Of a DNA stretch of 64,000 nucleotides, positions 34,561 through 44,325 are shown piece by piece. Each line of letters opens with the position of its first letter. Position 1 is the first letter of the stretch. The notes beneath the pieces are model-generated. The model had not been told where the DNA came from, searched no databases, and saw nothing but the letters and a program-made list of their open reading frames with translations. Made by a program: the position numbers and the translations under genes. The stretch comes from CALDTK01 sp965215115 (GTDB lineage Bacteria; Bacteroidota; Bacteroidia; Chitinophagales; Saprospiraceae): contig OZ244050.1 of the NCBI GenBank assembly GCA_965215115.1, positions 4,092,001-4,156,000 of the forward strand, written 5' to 3'.

Positions 34561-35595
34561 ATGGCAGAGCGAGTACGGCTGGCCCTCGGGCTCATCGGCG
34601 TCGGGCACCTCGGGCGCATCCACGCGAAGTGCCTGGCCGAACTCAGCGACGACATCGAGGTGGCGGGCGTGTACGACGAGGATGCCGCTTCCGCAAAACG
34701 CACCGCCGCGGAGTACGGCTGGCCGGTCTGCGAGAGCCTGGAGGCCCTGCTGGAGGTGCTCTGCGACACCGGCCGCGCCTACGCCGTCGACATCGTCACC
34801 CCGACCACGACGCACTACGTTTTGGCGAAAGCCGCCCTCTCGGCGGGGGCACACGTATTCGTCGAAAAACCCGTCACCGCGACCTCCGCCGAGGCGCGCG
34901 ACCTCGAGGCCCTCGCCGCCGCGCGCGGACTCACCGTCCAGGTCGGGCACGTCGAGCGCTTCAACCCCGCCTTCCGCGCGGTGCAGGCCGCCGGCGTGAG
35001 ACCCGTCTTCGTCGAGGCGCACCGCCTGGCGCAGTTCAACCCGCGCGCCCTGGACGTGTCGGTGGTCTTGGACCTCATGATCCACGACCTCGACCTCGTC
35101 CTGAGCCTCGTCGCCAGCGAGGTCGAGCACGTGAGCGCGAGCGGGGTCGGCGTGACCGGCGACAGCGTCGACATCGCCAACGCCCGCCTCGACTTCGCCG
35201 ACGGGACCACGGCCAACCTCACGGCGAGCCGGATCTCGCTGAAGAACATGCGCAAGCTGCGCCTCTTCGAGCGCGACGCCTACGTCGGGATCGACATGCT
35301 CGACAAGACCGCCGAGATCGTCCGCCTCAGCGCCCACGACCCCGCCTCCCCGGGGGTGTTCCAGTTGCCCACGCAGGCCGGCCTGCGCGAGGTGACCCTC
35401 GAGCACCCGGAGATCGCGCCGGGCAACGCCATCGTCGAGGAGTTGCGGGCTTTCGCCAAAACCATCCGCACCGGCGCCGAGGCCGAGGTGGGCATTAAAG
35501 CCGGGAGACGCGCGTTGGAACTGGCCGAACGCATCATCGAGGACATGGCCGCCCGCAACGCCCGCCGTGCCGCGAGCGCAGTACCGACTTCATGA
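34561..35595 (+). CDS. Gfo/Idh/MocA family NAD(P)-dependent oxidoreductase
   Basis: 344 aa. N-terminal Rossmann fold with GLIGVGHLGRIHAKCLAEL (about 9-28) and the conserved EKP of the family at about residue 100 (VFVEKPVTATSAEA); the C-terminal domain carries IHDLDLVLSL. Members oxidise or reduce sugars and related alcohols with NAD(P). The substrate is unknown. The stop overlaps the start of the following lipoprotein gene (ATGA). Three mini-hairpin repeats (34687, 34819, 35449) read as ASAKR, VLAKA and AFAKT fall at places where family members align without gaps. Confidence 0.9.
   Translation: MAERVRLALGLIGVGHLGRIHAKCLAELSDDIEVAGVYDEDAASAKRTAAEYGWPVCESLEALLEVLCDTGRAYAVDIVTPTTTHYVLAKAALSAGAHVFVEKPVTATSAEARDLEALAAARGLTVQVGHVERFNPAFRAVQAAGVRPVFVEAHRLAQFNPRALDVSVVLDLMIHDLDLVLSLVASEVEHVSASGVGVTGDSVDIANARLDFADGTTANLTASRISLKNMRKLRLFERDAYVGIDMLDKTAEIVRLSAHDPASPGVFQLPTQAGLREVTLEHPEIAPGNAIVEELRAFAKTIRTGAEAEVGIKAGRRALELAERIIEDMAARNARRAASAVPTS
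34687..34699 (-). repeat. GTTTT mini-hairpin repeat, short stem GC-GGAA-GC
   Basis: Variant with loop GGAA and two strong pairs; antisense, read as ASAKR. The same form occurs at 61895. Confidence 0.6.
34819..34832 (+). repeat. GTTTT mini-hairpin repeat, GGC-GAAA-GCC
   Basis: Exact consensus, sense in the Gfo/Idh/MocA gene, read as VLAKA. Confidence 0.9.
35449..35462 (-). repeat. GTTTT mini-hairpin repeat, GGC-GAAA-GCC
   Basis: Exact consensus, antisense, read on the coding strand as AFAKT. Confidence 0.9.
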
Positions 35596-36473
35596 TGGCC
35601 AGTATTCAAAGACTTATTTGCGCAGCCATCGTAGCCGCCGGGCTGCTGTCGACGTTCGCGGCCTGCGAGCCCGAAGAGCTGGACGTCGCCTACCTCTACA
35701 TCGACCGGCCGAGCGTCGCCCCCGGCGGACGCGCGGAGCCCGGGGCCATCGTCGCGGTGCGCGTCGTCGTCGGGACGCAGAGCCTCGGGTTCTACCCGCT
35801 GCCGGCGCGCGTCCCGATCCTCGGCACCGGCGTCCGGACCATCCGCATCGAGCCCGCCGTGCGCCGCAGCGGCCTGTCGCAGGACATCCGCGTGTACCCA
35901 CTCTACGAGCCGGTGGTCCGCGAGTTGACCCTCGCCTTGAACCAGACCGACACCCTGCGGCCCGTCTTCACGTACGCGTCGACGGCCACGGTCGGCCTGG
36001 AGGAAGGCTTCGAGACCGCGACCTCCGCCTTCGTGCTCGACCTCGCGGCAAACGGCTCGGCCCCCCTCCAGCAAGACCCCGACGATCCCCGCGTGGGTTC
36101 GGCGAGCGGCGTGATCACCCTCACGCGCGAGCGGCCCGTGTACGAGGTGGCGAGCCTGCTCGTCGAGCCGGACCGGGCGCGTGTACTCGACCTGTGGCTC
36201 GAGCTGGACTACCGGGGTGATGTCCCGCTCAACGTGTCGCTCTTCCCCGAGAACGTCGTCGCGCTCCCGCCCGGGACGCCCCTCGTGGCGCGGTACTTCC
36301 AGGGGGCCCGCCCGCGCGCGGACTGGACGCGGCTCTACTTCGACATCGTCGACGAGTCCAACGATGCCTTCGTCAACGTAGGTTTTCGCGTAAGCCTCCT
36401 CGCCCTCTACGACGAGGCCCTCGGCGGCACGCAGACCGTGCACCTCGACAACGTGAAGGTCGTCTACCGGTAG
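35592..36473 (+). CDS. Hypothetical lipoprotein
   Basis: 293 aa. The signal peptide ends LLSTFAAC, a lipobox, so the protein should be lipid-anchored. The body is beta-rich (PGAIVAVRVVVGTQSLGFYP, IRVYPLYEPVVRELTL, RVLDLWLELDYRGDVPLNVS); no catalytic motif was found. It is coupled to the upstream oxidoreductase by a 4-bp ATGA overlap and ends 3 bp before the sugar transferase gene, so the three probably form an operon; a role in surface glycan handling is inference only. A mini-hairpin variant lies at 36382. Confidence 0.75.
   Translation: MMASIQRLICAAIVAAGLLSTFAACEPEELDVAYLYIDRPSVAPGGRAEPGAIVAVRVVVGTQSLGFYPLPARVPILGTGVRTIRIEPAVRRSGLSQDIRVYPLYEPVVRELTLALNQTDTLRPVFTYASTATVGLEEGFETATSAFVLDLAANGSAPLQQDPDDPRVGSASGVITLTRERPVYEVASLLVEPDRARVLDLWLELDYRGDVPLNVSLFPENVVALPPGTPLVARYFQGARPRADWTRLYFDIVDESNDAFVNVGFRVSLLALYDEALGGTQTVHLDNVKVVYR
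36382..36395 (+). repeat. GTTTT mini-hairpin repeat, CGC-GTAA-GCC
   Basis: Same 14-mer as at 4169 but with the outer pair broken; sense in the lipoprotein gene, read as GFRVS. Confidence 0.65.
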
Positions 36474-36476
36474 CGC

Positions 36477-37901
36477 ATGATGCTCAGACAAAAGCGCCAG
36501 CGCGACACCCGGCTCTACCACACCGCCGACTACCTCGCGGCGGCCCTGGCGTGGGCGCTGTTCTTCGCCGACCGCAAGCGCGAGAGCTACGCCGTGGACC
36601 CGTGGCGCGAGAGCTTCGCGGACCTCAACTTCTGGGCGGGGGTCGTGCTGATCCCCATGGCGTGGCTGCTGCTGTACTCGCTGTTCGACCGCTACCGCGA
36701 CATCTACCGCCTCAGTCGCCTGTCGACCTTCTTCCGCACGGCCCTGCTGTCGGTGCTCGGGGTGACGCTCGTGTTCTTCGCCCTGATCCTCGACGATATC
36801 GTGACGGACTACAAGACCTACTACCGCGCGTACTTCCTGCTGCTCGGCCTCCACTTCGGGCTCACGGTGGTCTTGCGGATGTGGATCCTCACGTGGGCCT
36901 CGCGGCGGCTCAAGTCCGGCGAGGTCGGCTACGCGACGCTGATCGTCGGTGGCAACGAACGCGCCGTGGAGCTCTACGGCGACATCAGCGGGCGGCCCAA
37001 GAGCCTCGGGTACGTGTTGCGCGGCTACGTGAGCACCAACGGCCGCGGGGAGCCCCTGGCCGAACACCTGCCGCGCCTCGGCAAACTCCCCGACCTGCGC
37101 GCCATCGTGGAGGGCTACAACATCGAGGAGGTCCTGATCGCGACCGAGAGCGCCGAGCAGCACCGCCTCCGCCAGACCGTCGACATCCTCTTCGAATACG
37201 GCGACAAGATCCTCGTCAAGATCATCCCCGACATGTACGACATGCTGCTCGGCAACGTGCGCATGAACAATGTCTACGGCGCGGTCGTCATCGAGATCCA
37301 GCAACACCTGATCTCCCGCGCGGAGGCGATCGTCAAGCGCGCCGGCGACGTGTCGTGTAGCCTCCTGGCCCTCGGGCTGCTCTCGCCCCTGCTGGCCTAC
37401 ATCGTGCTCAGGACCCGGATCAGTAGCAAGGGACCGGTGCTGTTTCGCCAGACGCGGATCGGGCGCTACGGGAAGACCTTCGAGATCATCAAGTTCCGCT
37501 CGATGTACACCGACGCCGAGGCCGGCGGTCCGCAACTCAGCTCCGACACCGACCCCCGGATCACGGCCTGGGGTCGCGTCATGCGGAAGTGGCGCCTCGA
37601 CGAGCTGCCGCAGTTCGTCAACGTCCTGCGCGGCGACATGAGCATCGTCGGGCCGCGCCCCGAGCGCAAGTACTTCATCGACCGCATCATGGAGCACGCC
37701 CCGCAGTACCGGCACCTCCTCAAGGTCCGCCCCGGGATCACGAGCTGGGGCCAGGTCAAGTACGGCTACGCGAGCAACCTGGAGCAGATGCTGGCGCGCC
37801 TGCGCTTCGACATCCTCTACATCGAGAACATGAGCCTGGCCCTCGACATGAAGATCATCTTCTACACCCTGCTGGTGTTGGTGCAGGGGCGGGGGAAGTG
37901 A
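36477..37901 (+). CDS. Polyprenyl glycosylphosphotransferase (polytopic, WcaJ/EpsE-type)
   Basis: 474 aa. About four N-terminal membrane helices, a CoA-binding-like Rossmann segment at about 155-290 (GYATLIVGGNERAVELYGDI), then a bacterial sugar transferase domain at about 285-474. The catalytic core shows KRAGDVSCSLLALGLLSPLL, FRQTRIGRYGKTFEIIKFRS, and DELPQFVNVLRGDMSIVGPR. Such enzymes transfer a sugar-1-phosphate to undecaprenyl phosphate, the first step of exopolysaccharide or O-unit synthesis. It lies 7 kb from the main polysaccharide locus, which has its own smaller transferase. A tandem repeat and hairpin follow the stop. Confidence 0.92.
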   Translation: MMLRQKRQRDTRLYHTADYLAAALAWALFFADRKRESYAVDPWRESFADLNFWAGVVLIPMAWLLLYSLFDRYRDIYRLSRLSTFFRTALLSVLGVTLVFFALILDDIVTDYKTYYRAYFLLLGLHFGLTVVLRMWILTWASRRLKSGEVGYATLIVGGNERAVELYGDISGRPKSLGYVLRGYVSTNGRGEPLAEHLPRLGKLPDLRAIVEGYNIEEVLIATESAEQHRLRQTVDILFEYGDKILVKIIPDMYDMLLGNVRMNNVYGAVVIEIQQHLISRAEAIVKRAGDVSCSLLALGLLSPLLAYIVLRTRISSKGPVLFRQTRIGRYGKTFEIIKFRSMYTDAEAGGPQLSSDTDPRITAWGRVMRKWRLDELPQFVNVLRGDMSIVGPRPERKYFIDRIMEHAPQYRHLLKVRPGITSWGQVKYGYASNLEQMLARLRFDILYIENMSLALDMKIIFYTLLVLVQGRGK

Positions 37902-37903
37902 TG

Positions 37904-37935
37904 GGGGTCTAGGGGTCTAGGGGTCTAGGGGTCTA
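37904..37935. repeat. Four tandem GGGGTCTA units
   Basis: Perfect 8-bp tandem repeat, four copies, between convergent genes; the last unit merges into the hairpin at 37929-37948. Confidence 0.85.
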
Positions 37936-37948
37936 GACTTCTAGACCC
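37929..37948. terminator. Bidirectional hairpin between convergent genes
   Basis: GGGTCTAG-ACTT-CTAGACCC, a perfect 8-bp stem between the stops at 37901 (+) and 37956 (-). It lacks a clear T-run, so terminator function is inferred from position. Confidence 0.5.
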
Positions 37949-37955
37949 TAGACTC

Positions 37956-39134
37956 CTAGACTCTCTCCAAAACCATCGCACTGGCTCCCCCGCCGCCGTT
38001 GCAGATTGCGGCCAGGCCGTAGCGGCTTTCGCCAAAACCGAAGCCGTGTGCAACGCTGTTGACGATGCGCGCGCCACTCATCCCGAGGGGGTGCCCCAGC
38101 GAAACGGCCCCGCCGTTGGGGTTGACGAGCGCCGGGTCGAGGTCGAAGGCCTGCGCGAACGCGAGCGGCACCACGGCAAAGGCCTCGTTGACCTCGAAGA
38201 CCCCCATGTCCGACATGGCCTTGCCGGCTCGTTTTAGCGCAAGCGGGGCAGCGAGGTTGGGCGCCAGCGGAAAGCGCATAGGTTCGCGCGCCGCATCCGC
38301 GTAGCCGGCGATCCGGGCGACGGGCGTAAGGCCGTATTCCTTCAGGGCCGTCTCGCTGACCACCAGCACCGCCGCGGCGCCATCGTTGATCGTCGACGCG
38401 TTGGCGGCCGTCACGGTGCCGTCCTTCGTGAAGACCGGCCGCAGGTTGGGTATCTTGTCGAACATGACTTTGGTGAACTCCTCGTCGCGGTCGATGACCA
38501 ATGCATCGCCCCTGCGCTGCGGCAGGGACAGCGGCGCGATTTCATGACCGAGCCGACCGCTATCGGTAGCGGTCGCCGACCGGCGGTAAGACTCGGCGGC
38601 GTAGGCGTCCTGGGCCTCGCGACCGATCCCGCACTCGGCGGCGGTCTGGTCGGCGCTCACGCCCATGGCAACCTTGTCGTACGCATCTTGGAGTCCGTCG
38701 CGCTCGAGACCGTCGACGAGTGAGCCGCCGCCGAATTTGTAGCCAAACCGGGCGTTCGGCACGTAGTACGGGATGTTGCTCATCGACTCGAAGCCGCCCG
38801 CGACGATGACGTCGGCGTGGCCGAGCTCGATGGCCTGCGCCGCGAGGGCAATGGACTTCATCCCGGAGGCGCAGACCTTGTTGATCGTCGTGCAGGGCAC
38901 GGTATGCGGGAGCCCGGCCCCGAGGGCCACCTGCCGCGCGGGCGCCTGGCCGACGTTGGCCGAGACGACGTTGCCGAGGATGACCTCCTCGACGTGGGCG
39001 GCGTCGAGCCCGGCTGCTGCTAGGACGGCCTTCACGGAGTGGATACCGAGGTCGACGGCGCTCAGCGAGGCGAGTTGGCCGCCGAAGCTGCCGATGGGGG
39101 TGCGGCGCGGGGCGACGAGGTAGGCGGAGGGCAT
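37956..39134 (-). CDS. Thiolase (acetyl-CoA C-acyltransferase)
   Basis: 392 aa. Nucleophilic Cys at about residue 88 (NKVCASGMKS), GHPLGMSGARI with the active-site His at about 347, and the second Cys in ICNGGGGASAM near the end are all present. Thiolases join two acyl-CoA units or cleave 3-ketoacyl-CoA in beta-oxidation; no neighbouring beta-oxidation genes show the direction. Length is normal. Stands alone, convergent with the sugar transferase gene. Two mini-hairpin repeats: 38025 (GFGES) and 38231 (LALKR). Confidence 0.93.
   Translation of the reverse strand: MPSAYLVAPRRTPIGSFGGQLASLSAVDLGIHSVKAVLAAAGLDAAHVEEVILGNVVSANVGQAPARQVALGAGLPHTVPCTTINKVCASGMKSIALAAQAIELGHADVIVAGGFESMSNIPYYVPNARFGYKFGGGSLVDGLERDGLQDAYDKVAMGVSADQTAAECGIGREAQDAYAAESYRRSATATDSGRLGHEIAPLSLPQRRGDALVIDRDEEFTKVMFDKIPNLRPVFTKDGTVTAANASTINDGAAAVLVVSETALKEYGLTPVARIAGYADAAREPMRFPLAPNLAAPLALKRAGKAMSDMGVFEVNEAFAVVPLAFAQAFDLDPALVNPNGGAVSLGHPLGMSGARIVNSVAHGFGFGESRYGLAAICNGGGGASAMVLERV
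38025..38038 (-). repeat. GTTTT mini-hairpin repeat, GGC-GAAA-GCC
   Basis: Exact consensus, sense in the thiolase gene, read as GFGES. Confidence 0.9.
38231..38244 (+). repeat. GTTTT mini-hairpin repeat, AGC-GCAA-GC(G)
   Basis: Two-pair stem with loop GCAA; antisense to the thiolase gene, read there as LALKR. Confidence 0.6.
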
Positions 39135-39373
39135 GGCGTGGTTTGGTTTTACGTAGTTCGGGCGGGGTGCAAATTAGAGGTAATGTCTGGACTCGCGCCG
39201 CCCGCGCAGACGCGCGACCCCCGGGCGCAGTGTTGCCTGAGCGTATTAATTTTGGTAGCGACTTGCAAACAAGGACGTTAAACCGGCCGGCCGTGGCCGT
39301 GTGCTGTGCATTCGTGTAGCTTTGGCTGTAACCCGCGCGGCGGGGCCGCCCCAGTCCTACAAACACCCCGTTT

Positions 39374-42300
39374 ATGTTCTCACGCCTCGTTGCTTTCAGT
39401 GTCCTTTGTCTATTTGTAAGCGGGACCAACGTATCGGCGCAGAGAGTAGTGGGGCGGGACACGATCTACGGCAACGAGTGGATCGACCGTGGGGCGGAGT
39501 ACCTCAAAGTGGGTATCACGCAGACCGGGGTAATCACGTTCGGAGCCCAGCGCCTCGCCGATGCCGGCTGGGGCAGCGTCACCGGCAGTTCGCTTTCGCT
39601 ATGGCACATGGGCCAAGAAGTGCCGCTCGTGGTCACTTCCGAGGGCGTCCTCACGCCAGCCGATCGCCTGAGCTTCGTCCACGACGCCGCCGAGGTCATC
39701 GCGTACGAAGCCGCCCAGGTCGAGGGTCCGCGACCCGAACTGCTGTCTACCGTGCGCCGCTTGGTGAGCGATACGGTGGTGTACTACCTCAAGCGCGGCG
39801 GCGGCAATCACGACCACTACCGCATCGTGGACGTCGGCCCCACCGACCTACGTGGCGCGGCATGGTCGGGTCGGCGCACCCTCCAGACCGGCTCTTTGGC
39901 AGGTTTTCACAAAGTGGACAGCGACCGGGAGGGTGCCAAGTACTCGTCCCTTCGGCGGGGCGAAGGCTGGGCGACCAGGCCCGCCGTCGAGACCACCGTG
40001 ACGCTAAACCCCGTCGACGCCCTCCCCAACCCCGCCGCGCGGCTGTCGCTGCGGTGCGCGGCTAGCTTTACCGTCAATACGCACGTCCGCTCGATCGAGT
40101 TCGGCGGGGTGGAGCTCAGCCGCGACACCGTCGGATCAGCTGCCTTTCTGCAGGACGCGTTCGACGTGCCGCCCGCCGTCTCGCTCGCGGGGGCGAGTGT
40201 GGGCCTCGTCGTCAGGGGACTAGCCGGTACGACCGATCTGTACAGCGTCGGCGATGTCGCGCTCGAGTATTCGGCCAGCAACGTGCTGCGGGCCGATGGT
40301 CCCCTACGCTTCACGGCGCACAACGTGCGCGCGAGCGGCGGGAAGGTCGGCCTACTCGGTCTGGCGTCCGGCGCGAGTGTGCTGGTCTATCACCCGCGGT
40401 CCAAGACGGTCTTTCGGGTGGTGGGCAAAGACTCCGTCGCCCTCGTCATCCCTGGCCTGGCCGACGGTGACGAGCTCCAGGTAAGCCCGCAGGCCGAGGC
40501 CTCTCCTGCGACCGTACGCCCATTCACCCCCCCCGGGACATCGACCCCCAGACGCAGTACCTGGTCATTACGAGCAGGAAGACCTTCGACTGGGAGGACG
40601 GTGGCGCCGCGTGGTCCGCCTTTCGGCAAAACCCGGTCTACGGGGGGTACCGCGCACAGGTGGTTGCGTTCGAGGACCTCGTAGATCTCTACGGATTCGG
40701 GATACCGAATGATCCCCAAGCCCTGAGGGCCGCGATCACGAGCGCGGTCGCGAGAGGTGCGCTGCAACACGTGTTGTTGCTCGGGAAGGGTCGCCACTTC
40801 ACGGCCGTTCGCACGCCGGCGCAGTTGGCGCAGCCCGACAACCAAACCTTTTACTGTCCGACCTACGGCTTCCCGGCCTCCGATATTCTCCTGGCCTACA
40901 ACCCGCTGCTCGGGCAGGCCGTGGCCAACGTCGGTCGCGTCGCCGCGGAGTCCTCCGCCGAGAGCGCCATCGTCCTCCGGAAGACCCGCGCCGCCGAGGA
41001 CGTCCTGGTCGGCGATCCGAATCTCGAGGCCCTTACCTGGATCAAGGAGGTGCTCCACATCTCCGGCGGGAGTGGCGCCAACGAGCAGGCCACCATCCAG
41101 CGCGCCATGCTCGGCATGGAGCGCGCCCTGTCGACCCCGGAGTATGGGCCCAGCTTCACGCGCGTCAGCAAGAGTGGGAACGTCCCCGTACAGACCGGCG
41201 ACTTCGAGACCATCTTCAGGCGCATCAACGAAGGCGCCGGAATCGTGACCTTCTTTGGCCACGGTAGCCTCACGACCTTCGAGATCCAATTCAACCAGCC
41301 GGAGCGCTTCAAGAACGCCGGCAAGTATCCCACGCTGTTGGCCTATGGCTGCTACGCCGGGAACGCCTGCGTGCCTTACAAAACCATCGGCGAGCGCTTT
41401 CTCCTCATGGAGGACAAAGGGTTCTCGTCGTTCGCCGCGACCACGGGACTCGGGTACATCTTCTCCCTCCAGGACTTCGGGAGTAACGTGTACCGCGCCT
41501 TCGCCGGCGACAATTACCGCCAGCCACTCTCCAGGGCAATCAGGACCGCCATCAATGACAATCTATCGAGGAGTAACTACATCCAGCGCCAACAGGGCGA
41601 GCAGTTCCTCCTCCAGGGCGACCCCGCCCTCGTCGCTTACAAGCCCGCCGGCCCCGATATCATCGTCGACACGAAGACCCTGCGCGTCGGTCCCGAGCCG
41701 CTGATCCCCAGCGTGGAGGACTTCGAGGTTAGTGTCGAGCTGGTGAACTTAGGCCGCGGCATCGCCGACACCTTCGACCTCATCGTGGAGCGGTCCTCGC
41801 CACAGAGGCCGCGCGAGACCGTCGACACATTGAAGATCGCGGGTTTCGCACAGCGCAAGACCGTCCGGCTCAGCATCCCTAGCTGGAATCTCGACGGCGC
41901 CGGCCTCAACCAGCTGTACTTCACGATCGCAGGGGTCCGCGAGGAGGCGATCATGGCGGGTGCCTTGCAGAACAATTCCCCGGGCCCGGTCGGGTTCTTC
42001 GTCGCCGACGCTCGGGTACGGATCGTGTACCCCGTCGACGGCGAACGGATCGCGGGCGATACCGTGAGACTCTTCGCGGAGTTCGGCCGCCCTTTCGACG
42101 GACGGCAAGAGTTCACGTGGCAGCTCTCCGAGCGTGAGGACTTCGCGACCGTGCTCGCGACCAGCACCCAGACGGCGGGCAGTCTCTCGTCCTGGCTGCC
42201 GACCGTGACACCGGTTGCGGGCCGCCGCTACTTCGCGCGGTGCCGCACCGAGGTAGACACGACCTGGAGCAAGGTCACCTTTACCGTATAGGCGAGGGCG

Positions 42301-44309
42301 ATACCGCCGGGATGGACCTTCAGACGCCATCTCAGTTTCTGGGTGGTACGCGACTGCGCCTCTCGCCCCTGCTGGACGGTAAGTGGGCTTTCGACACCCT
42401 CTTCCTGCACAAGGAGTTCCAGAATACCAACTACTCACCGAGTTACCGCCCGCACCTCATCACCGGATTCGAGAGTCCGTACGTGTCGATGCGGCCGTGG
42501 GACTTCGTCGACACCGCGGTGGCCTTACTCGTGGTCAATAACACGACCGGGTACGAGATCGGTAACACCGGGGGCAATTACGGCTCGATCGACTTCGGCA
42601 CGTGGCAGCGCAGCTTCAGCTATCACGTCGACACGAAGGCAGCACGCAGGCGCGTGGTCAACTTCATCGACAGTGTCGCCAACGAAGGCCAGATCGTGTT
42701 CTTCTTCACGGTCATCAAGCGCGGCTCTAACCTCCAGCCCGATGCCTGGGTCGACGACAGTACTTCCGTCGGCGAACGCACCTTACTCGGGGTGCTCCGC
42801 GAGCAGGGTGCGAAGCGCCTCGACGACTGGATCGCGAAGGAGAGCGTGCCTTACACCTTCATCTTCCGCAAGGGCGTCGGACCGATCCTCGAAGACCTAG
42901 GTGAGTCCCCTACCGACATCACGAACTCCACCTTCGAGGTCCCCCTCCCGAACCCCAGCGGCAAGTACATCTCGCCACGGTTCGGGCCGTTCGTCGCTGC
43001 CCGGTCGGTTAGCTGGGCGGTGGATTCGCCACCGGGGGAAGAGGAGGACGAGTTGCGCGTCGAGGTCCTGGCCCTCACGCCCGCCGGCGATACGATCGCG
43101 ATTACGTCCTCGGCGCAGTACGTCGGGAGCTACGAGATTCCCGAGGCATCACGTGGGGCGCACCCTTACTACCTCATCCGCGTGACGCAGAGCGACACCG
43201 ACGAACGGACGCCCAACGCCGTCACGCGACTCAGCGTCGATGGGGACCTACGCCCCGAGCTCGTCTACGATCCCGACCTGGCCCTGCGCGGATTCGTCGA
43301 TACCGTAGTCGCCGGGAGCACGCCGCAATTCGAGATCGGCCTGCGGAACGTCAGCCCGACGCCCATCACGCGGCCTTACAGCCTGCAGGTAAACAACGTG
43401 ACCACCAACACTACCTACACCCGGGATACCCTCGCGGGGCTACCCGCCTGGGGGACGTCGGTCTGGCGTGGCACCTACGCTTTCCCGGACGAGCGCGCCG
43501 CGCTGAAGGTCGGTCTGGAACTCGTGGCGAGTCCCCTCGAGGGCGAGCGCATCGCGAGCAACAACATCGCCTTCACGGAGGTCCAGCAAAACGTCGACGA
43601 GGTAGCGCCGACGATACGGGTCCTCGTGGACGGCGAACAGTTGCGCGACCGCGACCTACTCGCCCCGAGCCCCGTGTTCACGATCCAACTCCGCGACGAT
43701 CTGAAGCTCGATCCTACCTCCGGCGAGCTGCCCTCGGTGAGGCTCACCCTCCCCGACGGAACGGTGCTCGCGGCGGCGGATCTTCCGGGGCAACTCACGC
43801 CGATGGATGATGCAGCGGACGAAGAGATCTCGTTCCGCTACGCGCCCGGCCAGCTTGCCGATGGCGAGTACGCGATCACGGTGCGGGCCTCGGACACGCA
43901 CGGCAACAAAACAGAGGCTGCTTCGCAGACCCTCAGGTTCGAAATCACCAACGCGAAGGCCATCAGTAACGTCCTACCGTACCCCAACCCGATGGTAGAC
44001 CGCGTCCGCTTCCAGTACGAGCTCACCGGCGAGGTGCCGAGCGATTACCAAATCAACATCTTTACGACGAGCGGTCGCCTCGTGCGCAGCCTCGGGCCAC
44101 CGGAGCTGGGCGCACTCAAGATCGGACGGCAGCTGACCAGCGGTGTCTGGGACGGCACAGACCAGTTCGGACAACGGCTCGCGCGCGGCACCTACCTCTA
44201 CCGATTCGAGGTGGCCTCGACTTCTACCGATCAAGACTTCGAGCAGCGCTCCACCGGAGCCGACCGGTACTTCAAGTCCGGCTTCGGGAAGTTGGTCGTG
44301 TTGCGCTGA
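39374..44309 (+). pseudogene. PorU2-like C25 (gingipain-family) protein gene, split by two frameshifts
   Basis: One gene of about 1645 codons read in three frames: 39374-40684, 40660-42291 and 42240-44309. The product would have a signal peptide (ending NVSAQ), a beta-rich N-terminal part, a C25 peptidase domain with His in TFFGHGSL (about 41252) and Cys in AYGCYAGN (about 41344), Ig-like domains, and a T9SS type A sorting domain (LPYPNPMVDRVRFQYE through FGKLVVLR). Size and layout fit the PorU2 group of type IX sortase-like proteins. Frame is lost at an 8-C run (40527-40534), where a ninth C would restore PRDIDPQTQYLVITS. It is lost again near 42278-42292, where one extra base restores the frame. 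Domain sequence is intact on both sides, so sequencing error or phase variation is as likely as real decay. Confidence 0.8.
40618..40632 (-). repeat. GTTTT mini-hairpin repeat, GCC-GAAA-GGC
   Basis: Antisense to the PorU2-like gene; in the restored frame it is read as AFRQN. Confidence 0.85.
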
Positions 44310-44325
44310 GTTTGCGGGGCGGCAC

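Noticed and set aside
35280..37715. 811-aa reverse open frame
   Set aside because: Spans three coupled, recognisable + strand genes (oxidoreductase, lipoprotein, sugar transferase); it is an antisense shadow.
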